Shown in pieces: positions 1 through 7,632 of a stretch of DNA of 64,000 nt. The DNA lies in assembly GCA_020638955.1 (NCBI GenBank), contig JACKHO010000004.1, positions 620,001 to 684,000 of the forward strand. Direction: 5' to 3'. The number at the start of each line of letters is the position of its first letter. The first letter of the stretch is position 1. A program made the position numbers and the translations under genes. Under the pieces are notes generated by a model. It did not search any database and was not told the DNA's origin. It worked only from the letters and a program-made list of their open reading frames with translations. Source of the DNA: Planctomycetaceae bacterium (GTDB lineage: Bacteria; Planctomycetota; Planctomycetia; Planctomycetales; Planctomycetaceae).

Positions 1-1
1 G

Positions 2-985
2 CAGGACCAGGAAGGGTATCCGGCGAAGTGGCCCGGCATTTGGCGGGAACTGCACGGTCTGCGGCTGCTGCAACGGGCTGACGGAGAACGTATGAAGGAG
101 GACGGAACGACGGAATTACCAACACTGGTCCGGATCCACCGGCTCACGGCCGAGCATGTTGCCGCGAATGATCCAAACGGGGCGGAGACCTGGCAGGCAC
201 TGGATGAGTTCATTACCGCGGTGGGAACAATGTTTGAACGGGGTGTCGGCCAAGGTGACGATGCGTGGCTGCGATGGCAACATCCGTGGCTGTTAACCCA
301 GATGGAGTTTCTGCTGGATCCCGTCGCCGCCCGGTATGTACCGCATGAGCCGATGGCAAACATGTTGCGAGCGGCCCATGTCGCAGCAAACTTCGAGGCC
401 CAGCACTCGTCACTGGCTCGTGGAATTGCATTGACGGAGAAGGTGAACGACGGATTCGAACGTCTGCTGGCGGACAGTCCCGACTCCGCCCAGGCCGCCC
501 GGGATGTGTCGGTCAGTCTCAACAAGCTCGGCGATTTCCTGAGCACCCGCGGCGGGCCAGGAGATGCGGAGCAGGCACTCGAGTATTACATGCGGAGCCT
601 GGAGGTCCGCGAACGGCTACTGGTGAACAGTCCTGACTCCGCCCTGGCCGCTCGGGATGTGTCGGTTTCGTTGACGAAACTTGCAGCAGTCGCGACTGAT
701 CATGAAAAAGCGCTGCAATACGCGCTACGTGACCTCGAAATCGCACTGAATCTCAAAGAGCGCAATCCGCAGTCGTTGTACTACCAGCGAGACGCGGCGG
801 TCTCGTTCGGGCGGACGGCCCGGTATGCGAACGCGGCGGGTAATCAGGAACTTGCTGGCCAATGCCTGGCGGGTTGTTTCAGCATTCTCGATCCTCTGGT
901 GAAGGCTGGCTACGAACTCGACCCCGCCATGCGGCAACTCCACGCCCAGCTCGCCGCAATGTTCCAAGACGGCGGGCCGGAATAA
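2..985 (+). CDS. TPR-repeat protein, 5' end outside the window
   Basis: The reading frame has no stop back to base 2, so the gene almost certainly begins left of the window; an internal ATG at 92 would give 297 residues, the visible part is 327. The centre carries two near-identical units of about 51 residues (DNA repeats at roughly 460-540 and 612-690) with the core SPDSAxAARDVSVSLxKL, a TPR-type helical repeat seen in large planctomycete proteins that often join TPR arrays to kinase, caspase-like or NACHT domains. The N-terminal domain that would define its role is not visible. The C-terminal 90 residues hold a degenerate third unit. No signal peptide or membrane segment is seen in this part. 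It lies upstream of the PqqD-like gene on the same strand with an 88-bp gap. Role inferred only as a protein-interaction scaffold. Confidence 0.8.
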   Translation, partial: QDQEGYPAKWPGIWRELHGLRLLQRADGERMKEDGTTELPTLVRIHRLTAEHVAANDPNGAETWQALDEFITAVGTMFERGVGQGDDAWLRWQHPWLLTQMEFLLDPVAARYVPHEPMANMLRAAHVAANFEAQHSSLARGIALTEKVNDGFERLLADSPDSAQAARDVSVSLNKLGDFLSTRGGPGDAEQALEYYMRSLEVRERLLVNSPDSALAARDVSVSLTKLAAVATDHEKALQYALRDLEIALNLKERNPQSLYYQRDAAVSFGRTARYANAAGNQELAGQCLAGCFSILDPLVKAGYELDPAMRQLHAQLAAMFQDGGPE

Positions 986-1073
986 CGCAATGGTTGTGCT
1001 CGCACTTCGCAAGTCCGGCGAAGTGTTGTGATACCCGGATTGACTACAGAACTCTCTCCAACTCACCGCCAAC

Positions 1074-1397
1074 ATGAACGACAAATACTTTTCACGAACA
1101 GCTTGCTGGCACAAGTTGGAAGACCGTCTGGTCGTGCATGACAGCTCCAGTCCACTCGCCCCACGCATGATTACCATGGAGCCGTGGTATGAGGTGGCCT
1201 TCATGGCTGCTGATGGTGAACACACCATTGATGATTTTGTGAATCACATGTCGGCTCAATATGAGGGGGGTGAACCTGACGGTCTCCGACAACAAATCCA
1301 CGAAATCGTGAGCACGCTCATCGACGAAGGCATTTTGCGTATCCACGATGAGGCTCAACCTTTGCCTGTTTATTATGCGGAAGAGTATTTTGAGTAG
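1074..1397 (+). CDS. Stand-alone PqqD-like (RRE-fold) protein
   Basis: A 107-residue protein matching the PqqD pattern: an N-terminal beta-hairpin region, then a hydrophobic segment followed by DGEHTIDDFVNHMSAQY and a terminal helix, STLIDEGILRI, the usual order of the winged-helix RiPP recognition element (RRE). In PqqD and relatives this fold binds the leader of a precursor peptide and presents it to a radical SAM or other modifying enzyme. No radical SAM gene, precursor peptide or PqqB/C/E homologue is visible within this window, so the partner is unknown. The start is the ATG at 1074; no strong Shine-Dalgarno is seen. It follows the TPR gene on the same strand and may be co-transcribed. 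Family assignment is by pattern only. Confidence 0.6.
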   Translation: MNDKYFSRTACWHKLEDRLVVHDSSSPLAPRMITMEPWYEVAFMAADGEHTIDDFVNHMSAQYEGGEPDGLRQQIHEIVSTLIDEGILRIHDEAQPLPVYYAEEYFE

Positions 1398-1536
1398 GAT
1401 GCGGAGGTCCGAACTCAGCAAATGCAGGCTGACGGCCTCATTGACTGAGTTACGGTATGTTCGGTGGTGCCAGATGATTACTGTTTGATTGATGTCGCAT
1501 TACAAGGTCGCGACAAGCTCTGGGGGCAACTCCCAT

Positions 1537-1561
1537 CACGGACAGGAATGTCCGTGCCACC
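1537..1561 (+). repeat. GGAA-loop hairpin repeat, copy 1
   Basis: CACGGACA-GGAA-TGTCCGTG followed by CCACC. It is a perfect 8-bp stem with a GGAA (GNRA-type) loop. Compared with copies 2-4 one stem pair is changed on both sides (A:T to G:C), so pairing is kept. It lies in the gap between the PqqD-like gene and the convergent pseudopilin gene and could also act as a terminator. Confidence 0.8.
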
Positions 1562-1585
1562 AGGATGCCGATGTTGGTCAGGCAC

Positions 1586-2512
1586 CTACAACCCGAGGTT
1601 TTCCACGTACGGCTCAGCCCGGGGGATGCGGATGACGTGGGTGACGTATTCGATGTTGGCGGCCGAGGTTGTGCCCAGGATGATGTTACGGTCGTCCGGG
1701 TCATCCAGCATGAAGCCGAAGGTGACTTCGACGGCTTGAGGGAGTCGTCCGGTGAGGGAGCTGTCCCATTCGTCAACCCAGTTCTGTCCGTCGAAGTAGC
1801 GGAATGTCAGTTCCTGAACTTCGGGTGAAAGCAGTTTCGTTAGCTGGCTGAGTTGTTCTGAGTCGAGGGCTCCGTCGGCATAGTCGAGTTCGAACCGGTC
1901 CCCCTCCAGACGGGAGAGGCCGGTCGTCGCGCCGCCGACGGAGAAGTTGTTGGCCGCCGTCACGTCGTTTGCGCCACTCATGAACCAGGAAATTGACTTT
2001 TCGTCCCCGGAGAGACTTTCGGCGGCTAGTGACGTGGTGGAGGACAGCCGCATGGGATGCAGGGGGCGATTGACGTGAATGACCAACTGGGTTGCCGTGC
2101 CAACGAGCCCAGATGCATCTCCGGAGAGTGCCGAGTTGGGGTCTTCGGTCAACGAACTGGTTTCGGTTTCGTCATCGAGCGTAGACGCCGTCGACGACAA
2201 CTCTTCGACCGCGCTGTCCTCCGACTCCAGCGTGAGTGCGTCATCGCTGCTGTCGTCCATTTCGTCTTCCTCTTCCGGCACCACGAGGACGACGCCTTCG
2301 AGGTCGGCCTGCAACTGACGAATGAGGGAGCGGGTCAGTTGTGCTTTGAGCACCTTGCGCTGACCGGTGGTGGTCGTTTGAATGTACAGGCGTGTCGCCG
2401 CGAAAATTGCCGCGACGAGAAACATGGTGAGGGCCAATGCAATCACCAGTTCCGTCAGCGTAAATGCGCGGGCGGAATGGCGTGGCTCAGGTGTAGGGTG
2501 AATTCTCTGCAT
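1586..2512 (-). CDS. Type II secretion-like minor pseudopilin (GspJ/PulJ-like)
   Basis: The N-terminus has a class III prepilin signal: a short charged leader, then ARA|FTLTELVIALALTMFL, with Phe at +1 and Glu at +5 after the prepilin peptidase site and a 20-residue hydrophobic helix. The following region is a globular pseudopilin with an acidic, Ser/Asp-rich insertion (about residues 95-150). The length of 308 residues is larger than typical GspJ because of that insertion. I use the ATG at 2512, which leaves a normal short leader; an in-frame ATG at 2569 would add 19 residues. Pseudopilins form the periplasmic pilus tip of type II secretion or competence machines; no other secretion component is adjacent except the prepilin-like DUF1559 gene upstream. 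The C-terminus contains a DUF1559-unrelated beta region. GspJ versus another minor pseudopilin is not certain. Confidence 0.7.
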   Translation of the reverse strand: MQRIHPTPEPRHSARAFTLTELVIALALTMFLVAAIFAATRLYIQTTTTGQRKVLKAQLTRSLIRQLQADLEGVVLVVPEEEDEMDDSSDDALTLESEDSAVEELSSTASTLDDETETSSLTEDPNSALSGDASGLVGTATQLVIHVNRPLHPMRLSSTTSLAAESLSGDEKSISWFMSGANDVTAANNFSVGGATTGLSRLEGDRFELDYADGALDSEQLSQLTKLLSPEVQELTFRYFDGQNWVDEWDSSLTGRLPQAVEVTFGFMLDDPDDRNIILGTTSAANIEYVTHVIRIPRAEPYVENLGL

Positions 2513-2674
2513 TGCAGCCCATTGTGGCGGCTGAAGCGGGAGTGGTAAACAGGAAACCGGGTTCGCCATTCGGAAATGGGACCAGGGACCGAATTGTTCG
2601 GTCCGTTGCCTGTTAAACCCGCCGAGCCGTCATATGGACCGCGGAATTCCAGTGCAGAGAAACTGCTGAGCGAA

Positions 2675-3781
2675 TTACTGATCGACTCGGCAGTTGCGGA
2701 GGGCCAGCAGGGCGTACGCCGTGACGAGGTTGGCGTCCCCTTCCATCCAGCGTGGTTGTTCGTTTTTCCAACTGCCATTCTCGGCCTGAACTGCGGCCAA
2801 GTGGTCGACGAGTTCACGTCGCCAGTTGTGCTTTGTGCCATTCGCCTCGACGAATTCGTCCACTTCCATGACGGACAGGGATTTGGCAAACGTCTGGTAG
2901 TAGTAGAACAGTCCCTGCTGTCCCATCCCGGGGTTTTCTTCGATCGTATAGAACTGCCGAATCCATTCCTGTGCGGCTTTGACGCGTGGGTCATCCGGTT
3001 GGACACCGGCGTAAATCATGCTTTTGAGGCCAGCGTAGGTCATGCTCGCATACGACCGCAGACCGCCATCAGGATTGGCTCCAGCCTGGGACGAACCGCC
3101 TGCTGCGGGAGTGTAGTAGAAGCCTCCATCCTTCACTTTGCCGGCGAACTCCGTCCGGTTGTGTTTCGATTCGAGGTTCTGACAACGGGACACAAACACG
3201 GCTGCCTTTTTAAAGGCGGGGTCATTCTGAGAGACCCCAGCGGCTCGCAGCGCTTCGAGCAGGTAGGTTGTATTAGACAAGTCAGGCCGGGAGTGGCTGC
3301 CGTAGCCTGCACCGCCGTAGGCCCCATCTTCTTCGTCGATGGATTCTGTTTCATCCCACTGGAGCCCCTTCAGGAAATCGGCCGCGCGAGAAATGGTTTC
3401 GTTGTAGCGACCATCTTTGTTGGCGGAGTTCAGTGCGAGCAGAATGATGGATGTTTCGTAGTTCTTGTGATTCGTCTCGGGATGGTAAATCCCGCCGTCT
3501 TTCTGGACGAACGACTCCAAGTGTGCCAATGCCTTCTTGACGACAGGATCGTCCACTGAGGCTCCAGACTCGAGCAACGAGTACGTCACCAGTCCGGAAA
3601 TTCCGGGAGCTGCCGGCGAGGTCCAACTGCCATCAGCGGCCTGAGAACTCTTCAGGAATTCCACGCCACGCTGCGTGCTGGCCTGGAGCTTCTCTGCATC
3701 GGCTCCCGTTTCCGGTGCTGCGAAGCTCGTGGAAAGGAGTGCTCCGAAAAGTGTCGCACAAAATGCCAGTGAACGTGCCAT
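2675..3781 (-). CDS. Exported prenyltransferase/squalene-cyclase-like alpha/alpha toroid protein
   Basis: A 368-residue protein with a signal peptide (MARSLAFCATLFGALLSTS, cleavage near AFA). The mature part consists of repeats with the QDGSW/GG-Y signature of the terpenoid cyclase/protein prenyltransferase toroid, for example GVEFLKSSQAADGSW near the N-terminus and VQAENGSWKNE near the end. The DxDD protonation motif of squalene-hopene cyclase is not seen and the protein is short, so cyclase activity is unlikely; planctomycetes encode many such exported toroids of unknown role. The ATG at 3781 is chosen because it gives the signal peptide and has AGAGAG upstream; the frame stays open further upstream but that part is not protein-like. 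It is followed downstream on the same strand by the pseudopilin gene and preceded by the DUF1559 gene, so the three may form one unit. Confidence 0.8.
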   Translation of the reverse strand: MARSLAFCATLFGALLSTSFAAPETGADAEKLQASTQRGVEFLKSSQAADGSWTSPAAPGISGLVTYSLLESGASVDDPVVKKALAHLESFVQKDGGIYHPETNHKNYETSIILLALNSANKDGRYNETISRAADFLKGLQWDETESIDEEDGAYGGAGYGSHSRPDLSNTTYLLEALRAAGVSQNDPAFKKAAVFVSRCQNLESKHNRTEFAGKVKDGGFYYTPAAGGSSQAGANPDGGLRSYASMTYAGLKSMIYAGVQPDDPRVKAAQEWIRQFYTIEENPGMGQQGLFYYYQTFAKSLSVMEVDEFVEANGTKHNWRRELVDHLAAVQAENGSWKNEQPRWMEGDANLVTAYALLALRNCRVDQ

Positions 3782-3864
3782 GAGGTTGTCTCTCTCAGGT
3801 GAGTCGTAACAGTATTGATGATATCTCGGCAAACAAAGAAACGCGACGATGCAACTTGGCGGGG

Positions 3865-4881
3865 CTAGAATTCCCCAATCACTTCGCCGTTGGCACGGGT
3901 TCCCAGTGCACGCCAGATGCCTCGGTCTATGTTGTCCGAAATCGTCCGGCACGAACCGTCCATCAGGGCGACGTTGACCATGCCGACATGGAAGCTCCGT
4001 GAGGTCACAATGGCATAAGAGGGGCTGCCGGCACTGCCGTTCTTTCCTTCCTGCCAGGAATTGTAGTCGCACGTGTATGTCTGGCCCCCGTTCATACATT
4101 GGGTGACAGAGTTTGGGACCAGTGTCGTCGTAATTCCTTCATGGTGAACACGTCCGTCGGCCCATTCAGTGTGCCCGGTGTTTTTGAATTCACCCCCGCT
4201 GGCAATGACGGCTTCCGCTTCGGCAATGGTGTTTGGCACCGTCGTCGAAGGCGGGCCGCCGTTCCGCATGTACGGCTGCCACGCTTTGACTTCCGCTGCC
4301 AGCAGCGTATTCGAGGTCCCGTCGATGACATTCTTGAATGACATCGAGGCATTGGGATGGAACATTCCATCTCCCCCCTTTTTTGTGATGGGGTCGAACA
4401 CAAACCACGTGCCGAAATTGAATCCGTAGGTTGTCGGGAACAGCAGCGATTTTCCGCCGCCGGGATCGCGGATTTGATCGGAGCCGGGGTCGCTCGGGCA
4501 GGAATAGACGGGGATTTTCAGCCCACTGATTGGCGACTGAAAGTCCCAGGCCGTTGACAGATCCACCTGGCTGTACAGATTTCCCTGTTCCAGATACGGC
4601 AAAATGCGGCCGTGGACGCTCCAGGATCCGTTGTTGCCGGTGTTGGTTGCGGCCAAATTCATGGTGGCGCTGGGGGGGAATTTTGAATTCGCGTCGGCGT
4701 AGTTGTGAATCGCGAGACCGATTTGCTTCAAATTATTTTTGCATTGTGACCGTCGCGCTGCTTCTCGCGCCTGCTGTACGGCCGGCAGCAGCAGGGCAAT
4801 GAGAACGGCGATAATGGCGATGACCACGAGCAATTCAATCAACGTGAAAGCAGAGCGTCGACTTGTGCGACGAGAGACCAT
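3865..4881 (-). CDS. DUF1559 prepilin-like protein
   Basis: The protein (338 residues) starts with a basic leader and SA|FTLIELLVVIAIIAVLIAL, the classic type IV prepilin cleavage and methylation site (Glu+5), followed by LLPAVQQAREAARRSQCKNNLKQ, the signature start of DUF1559 (SBP_bac_10) found almost only in Planctomycetes, where it occurs in dozens of copies per genome. The C-terminus ends with the family's H-x-G-x-x-N-x-x-x-x-DGS segment (FHVGMVNVALMDGS). The ATG at 4881 has AGGACT at good distance; an upstream in-frame ATG at 4944 lacks support. These proteins are thought to be surface or periplasmic pseudopilins and their function is not established. The short gap to the toroid gene suggests co-transcription. 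Confidence 0.93.
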   Translation of the reverse strand: MVSRRTSRRSAFTLIELLVVIAIIAVLIALLLPAVQQAREAARRSQCKNNLKQIGLAIHNYADANSKFPPSATMNLAATNTGNNGSWSVHGRILPYLEQGNLYSQVDLSTAWDFQSPISGLKIPVYSCPSDPGSDQIRDPGGGKSLLFPTTYGFNFGTWFVFDPITKKGGDGMFHPNASMSFKNVIDGTSNTLLAAEVKAWQPYMRNGGPPSTTVPNTIAEAEAVIASGGEFKNTGHTEWADGRVHHEGITTTLVPNSVTQCMNGGQTYTCDYNSWQEGKNGSAGSPSYAIVTSRSFHVGMVNVALMDGSCRTISDNIDRGIWRALGTRANGEVIGEF

Positions 4882-5159
4882 GAAATGAGTCCTGTAGGGG
4901 AGGAGGGTATGGCAGATGTCGTATGTATCATGCCCGTAATGCAAACAGCGCGCCGACTCCGAAATTGTACGTAGTACTGGTTTCTCTCAGGCGATTTAAC
5001 CATGCAGTGGCGGAAGGATCGCCACGGCGGCGAATTGTTCGCCACGGTGACAATTGGATCAGCAAGTTCTGATGTCGTGGTTGCACATCCGCAAGACTCT
5101 TCTACAGTAGTGGAACTGAGACTGCATCGAATGATGCCACCTACCCGGAGAATTATGCC

Positions 5160-5732
5160 ATGACACGTCACATTGTTTTCGCCACGTTGTTGGCCGTTGG
5201 ACTTTCTGCCACTGTTTCGTTTGCCGCCGACAAGGAGAGTAAGGTGCCTGCACCCCTCGATTTCAAAATGACTTCCCTGGAAGGGAAGGAAGTGAATCTG
5301 GCCGATTACCAGGGGAAAGTGGTGCTGATGGTGAACGTCGCCAGCAAGTGCGGAGCCACGCCCCAGTATGCGGCCCTGGAATCGCTCCACGAAGTTTTTG
5401 CTGACAAGGGACTCGTCGTCGTGGGGTTCCCCTGCAATCAGTTTGGCAAGCAGGAACCGGGAAGTGCAGCCGAAATACGTGAGTTCTGCAGCAGCACTTA
5501 CGACGTGAAGTTCCCCATGTTCTCCAAAATTGACGTGAATGGTGAGGAAGCCGCGCCACTCTACAAGTACCTGACGAGCGAAGAGTCAGGGCATCCTGGA
5601 AAAATTCGCTGGAACTTCGAGAAATTCCTCGTCGACCGCAGCGGCAAGGTGGTAGCCCGGTTTGCCACGTCGGTCGCTCCCGACTCCGACGAAGTTGTCG
5701 CTGCCATTAAAGCGGCGCTGGCTGAGAAGTAA
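5160..5732 (+). CDS. Glutathione peroxidase family protein, exported
   Basis: A 190-residue thioredoxin-fold peroxidase. After a signal peptide (MTRHIVFATLLAVGLSATVSFAA) it shows the three GPx signatures: NVASKCGATPQY with the peroxidatic Cys64, GFPCNQFGKQEPG with the catalytic Gln94, and the WNFEKFLV block with catalytic Trp/Asn. Cys rather than selenocysteine is used, as in most bacterial GPx, which usually take electrons from thioredoxin. It would reduce hydrogen or lipid peroxides outside the cytoplasm. The ATG at 5160 has GGAG nine bases upstream. It is divergent from the DUF1559 gene across about 280 bp, which should contain both promoters; I do not see convincing -35/-10 boxes. A hairpin at 5763-5826 follows and may end the transcript. 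Confidence 0.93.
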   Translation: MTRHIVFATLLAVGLSATVSFAADKESKVPAPLDFKMTSLEGKEVNLADYQGKVVLMVNVASKCGATPQYAALESLHEVFADKGLVVVGFPCNQFGKQEPGSAAEIREFCSSTYDVKFPMFSKIDVNGEEAAPLYKYLTSEESGHPGKIRWNFEKFLVDRSGKVVARFATSVAPDSDEVVAAIKAALAEK

Positions 5733-5762
5733 ACGTGAAAGACTTGCTCGCTTGAATCCAGG

Positions 5763-5826
5763 CAGAACGGCAAATTGAGACGGGGTGTTCACGGCAAGTC
5801 TGCGCGTGAATTCCCCGTCTTCGCCG
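5763..5826 (+). terminator. Long imperfect hairpin after glutathione peroxidase
   Basis: GAACGGCAAATTGAGACGGGG pairs imperfectly with CCCCGTCTTCGCCGTTC, with an inner stem TTCACG/CGTGAA. No T-run follows, so this is either a weak terminator or an mRNA-end stabilising hairpin. Confidence 0.4.
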
Positions 5827-6028
5827 TTCAATTGATGACCTGGAGGTCAACAATTCTGGCGGTGCGAGGAATCTAGTAACAAATCTCAAATCGACGTTGA
5901 CATTTGGGTGAGCGACTCTACCATCCACATCGTCTTATCTGTTTTGTACCACCATTCTGGCTTGGTATGACATTTGCGATTTCTCGCAGGACATTCGTTC
6001 ATTCAATTTGTTCAGGGGCACCACTCGG

Positions 6029-6922
6029 ATGCTTATCCGACGAGTTGGTTCGTCGATTCACATCGATGCACCGGCAAAAGTCAATTTGTTTCTCGAAATA
6101 CTCGGTCGTCGAGCAGATGGGTTTCACGACATTGAGACGCTCATGGTCTCTGTCGATCTCTACGATTCGCTGCAGTTTGACGGTGTTGACTCACCTGAAA
6201 TCACTCTAACCTGGGCGAGTATTGCGCAAGGCATTCCCCGAACACTTCCGGTTGATAACCGAAACCTCATTGTGCGTGCGGCGAGGTTACTGCAAGAACA
6301 TGCAGGTGTTTCCCACGGGGCAGATATTCGTGTTCACAAGCGAATTCCCATTGAAGCCGGACTGGGAGGTGGTTCCAGTGATGCAGCAGCGACGCTGGTC
6401 GGTTTGAATGCACTCTGGGACTTGAAGCTTCCCGTGGCAACGCTGCACGAGTTAGCGGCTCAATTGGGAAGCGACATCAATTTCTTTATCGAATCGCCGC
6501 GGGCGGCGGTGTGTTGCGGACGTGGTGAGCAGGTGACGGCAGTTCCTTTTCAGGGAACTTTGCCAATGGTCCTCGTGAAACCATCGAGTGGCTGTTCGAC
6601 AAAAGACATTTTTCAAAACCTGACATTGACCAACGAAGTACGTTCTATGGCGTCCGCATTGCGTGCGGTACACTGTGGCAACAGTGTGGCAGTTGGACAA
6701 GAGTTTTTTAACGCGTTGCAGGATGCAGCGTGTGTTGTGAATCCGGACGTTGCTCACCTGCTGAGTGCGATTCGGAATGCTGGTGTTGTTGCTGCGGGCA
6801 TGACCGGCAGCGGGTCGACATGCGTGGGGATTTGTCGCAGTGTGCGGCATGCTCAACGACTGGTCAGGCAACTTCGGTCACAGCGTTTGGGGCAAGTATT
6901 TTCCGTGAGTGCACAGATTTGA
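6029..6922 (+). CDS. ispE: 4-diphosphocytidyl-2-C-methyl-D-erythritol kinase
   Basis: GHMP kinase of the non-mevalonate isoprenoid pathway; it phosphorylates the 2-hydroxyl of CDP-methylerythritol with ATP. Visible signatures are APAKVNLFLEILGRRADGFH at the N-terminus (substrate-binding block), the GHMP glycine-rich ATP loop PIEAGLGGGSSDAAATLVGLN at about residues 110-130, and the C-terminal motif AAGMTGSGSTC. Its 297 residues are normal for IspE (about 280-300). The ATG at 6029 is preferred because AGGGG lies about ten bases upstream; a TTG at 6008 is also in frame. The next gene, 65 bp downstream on the same strand, is a SpoVG homologue; ispE and spoVG are also close neighbours in Bacillus, which supports both assignments. 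Confidence 0.95.
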   Translation: MLIRRVGSSIHIDAPAKVNLFLEILGRRADGFHDIETLMVSVDLYDSLQFDGVDSPEITLTWASIAQGIPRTLPVDNRNLIVRAARLLQEHAGVSHGADIRVHKRIPIEAGLGGGSSDAAATLVGLNALWDLKLPVATLHELAAQLGSDINFFIESPRAAVCCGRGEQVTAVPFQGTLPMVLVKPSSGCSTKDIFQNLTLTNEVRSMASALRAVHCGNSVAVGQEFFNALQDAACVVNPDVAHLLSAIRNAGVVAAGMTGSGSTCVGICRSVRHAQRLVRQLRSQRLGQVFSVSAQI

Positions 6923-6987
6923 TGGTGTGAACTACTCGCACCAGTCGGCGCTCGCGCGGGCAAATTGAATGACACGGAGGAGTCGTG

Positions 6988-7569
6988 ATGAACATTACTG
7001 AAGTACGCATCAAGGTTTGTTCCAATTCCCAGGAACGGCTGTTGGGGTTTTGCTCGATTACCATCGACAATTCGTTTGTGGTGCGCGATCTGAAAATCAT
7101 CAGCGGGGACAGCGGAGCATTTGTGGCGATGCCAAGCCGCAAACTGTGCGATCGGTGCGGTAAATGCGGCTACAAGAATCACCTGCGGGCAAATTTCTGC
7201 TGTCAGTGCGGTAGAAAGCTGGAAAACTCGCGGGCGGAGCAGCACGACAATGGTCGCGCCAAGTTGTTCGCAGATATCGCACACCCCATCAACAGCAACT
7301 GTCGGGAACTCATTCAGCAAATGGTGCTGGAGGCGTTTGACCGCGAGTTGGTGCTTTCTCAGGAGCACGGGTACATTTGTTCGTATGATGACTACGGCGA
7401 AGAGAATTCTCGCGACGCCGAATCGAGCGACGATGAGGGCCCAGCGAAACGGATCGACGCACCAGAACAAACACCGGGGGCGCCTCACGCGGCAAAACCT
7501 CGCGCTGAACAGCGGCAAAAGTCGCAAGAAACGCGGAGTGACGAGTTTGGGGTCGGAATTTTCTCGTGA
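6988..7569 (+). CDS. spoVG: SpoVG homologue with inserted zinc ribbon
   Basis: Residues 1-52 (MNITEVRIKV..., FVVRDLKIISGDSGAFVAMPS) and 94-120 (FADIAHPINSNCRELIQ) match the two conserved blocks of SpoVG, a small site-specific nucleic-acid-binding regulator of about 85-100 residues in Firmicutes. Between the blocks, where SpoVG normally has a short loop, sits a zinc-ribbon-like insert with Cys54, 57, 60, 71, 72 and 74 (CxxCGxC...FCCQCG). The C-terminal 65 residues are acidic then Gln/Arg/Lys-rich and look disordered. The ATG at 6988 follows ACGGAGGAG, a strong ribosome-binding site; a GTG at 6985 directly precedes it. Neighbourhood with ispE supports orthology. The insert could add DNA/RNA or protein contacts or redox sensing; that is inference. 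Confidence 0.85.
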   Translation: MNITEVRIKVCSNSQERLLGFCSITIDNSFVVRDLKIISGDSGAFVAMPSRKLCDRCGKCGYKNHLRANFCCQCGRKLENSRAEQHDNGRAKLFADIAHPINSNCRELIQQMVLEAFDRELVLSQEHGYICSYDDYGEENSRDAESSDDEGPAKRIDAPEQTPGAPHAAKPRAEQRQKSQETRSDEFGVGIFS

Positions 7570-7632
7570 AAACGGGCTCAAAGTCGTACCATGCGTGAAC
7601 GGATTTCCTCCCAGTAGCGCATTGGTGCATTG

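Noticed and set aside
2576..3559. A 327-codon open frame on the plus strand opposite the toroid gene
   Set aside because: It is antisense to a gene with a signal peptide and clear repeats; no family resemblance or start signal, typical shadow frame of a GC-rich gene.
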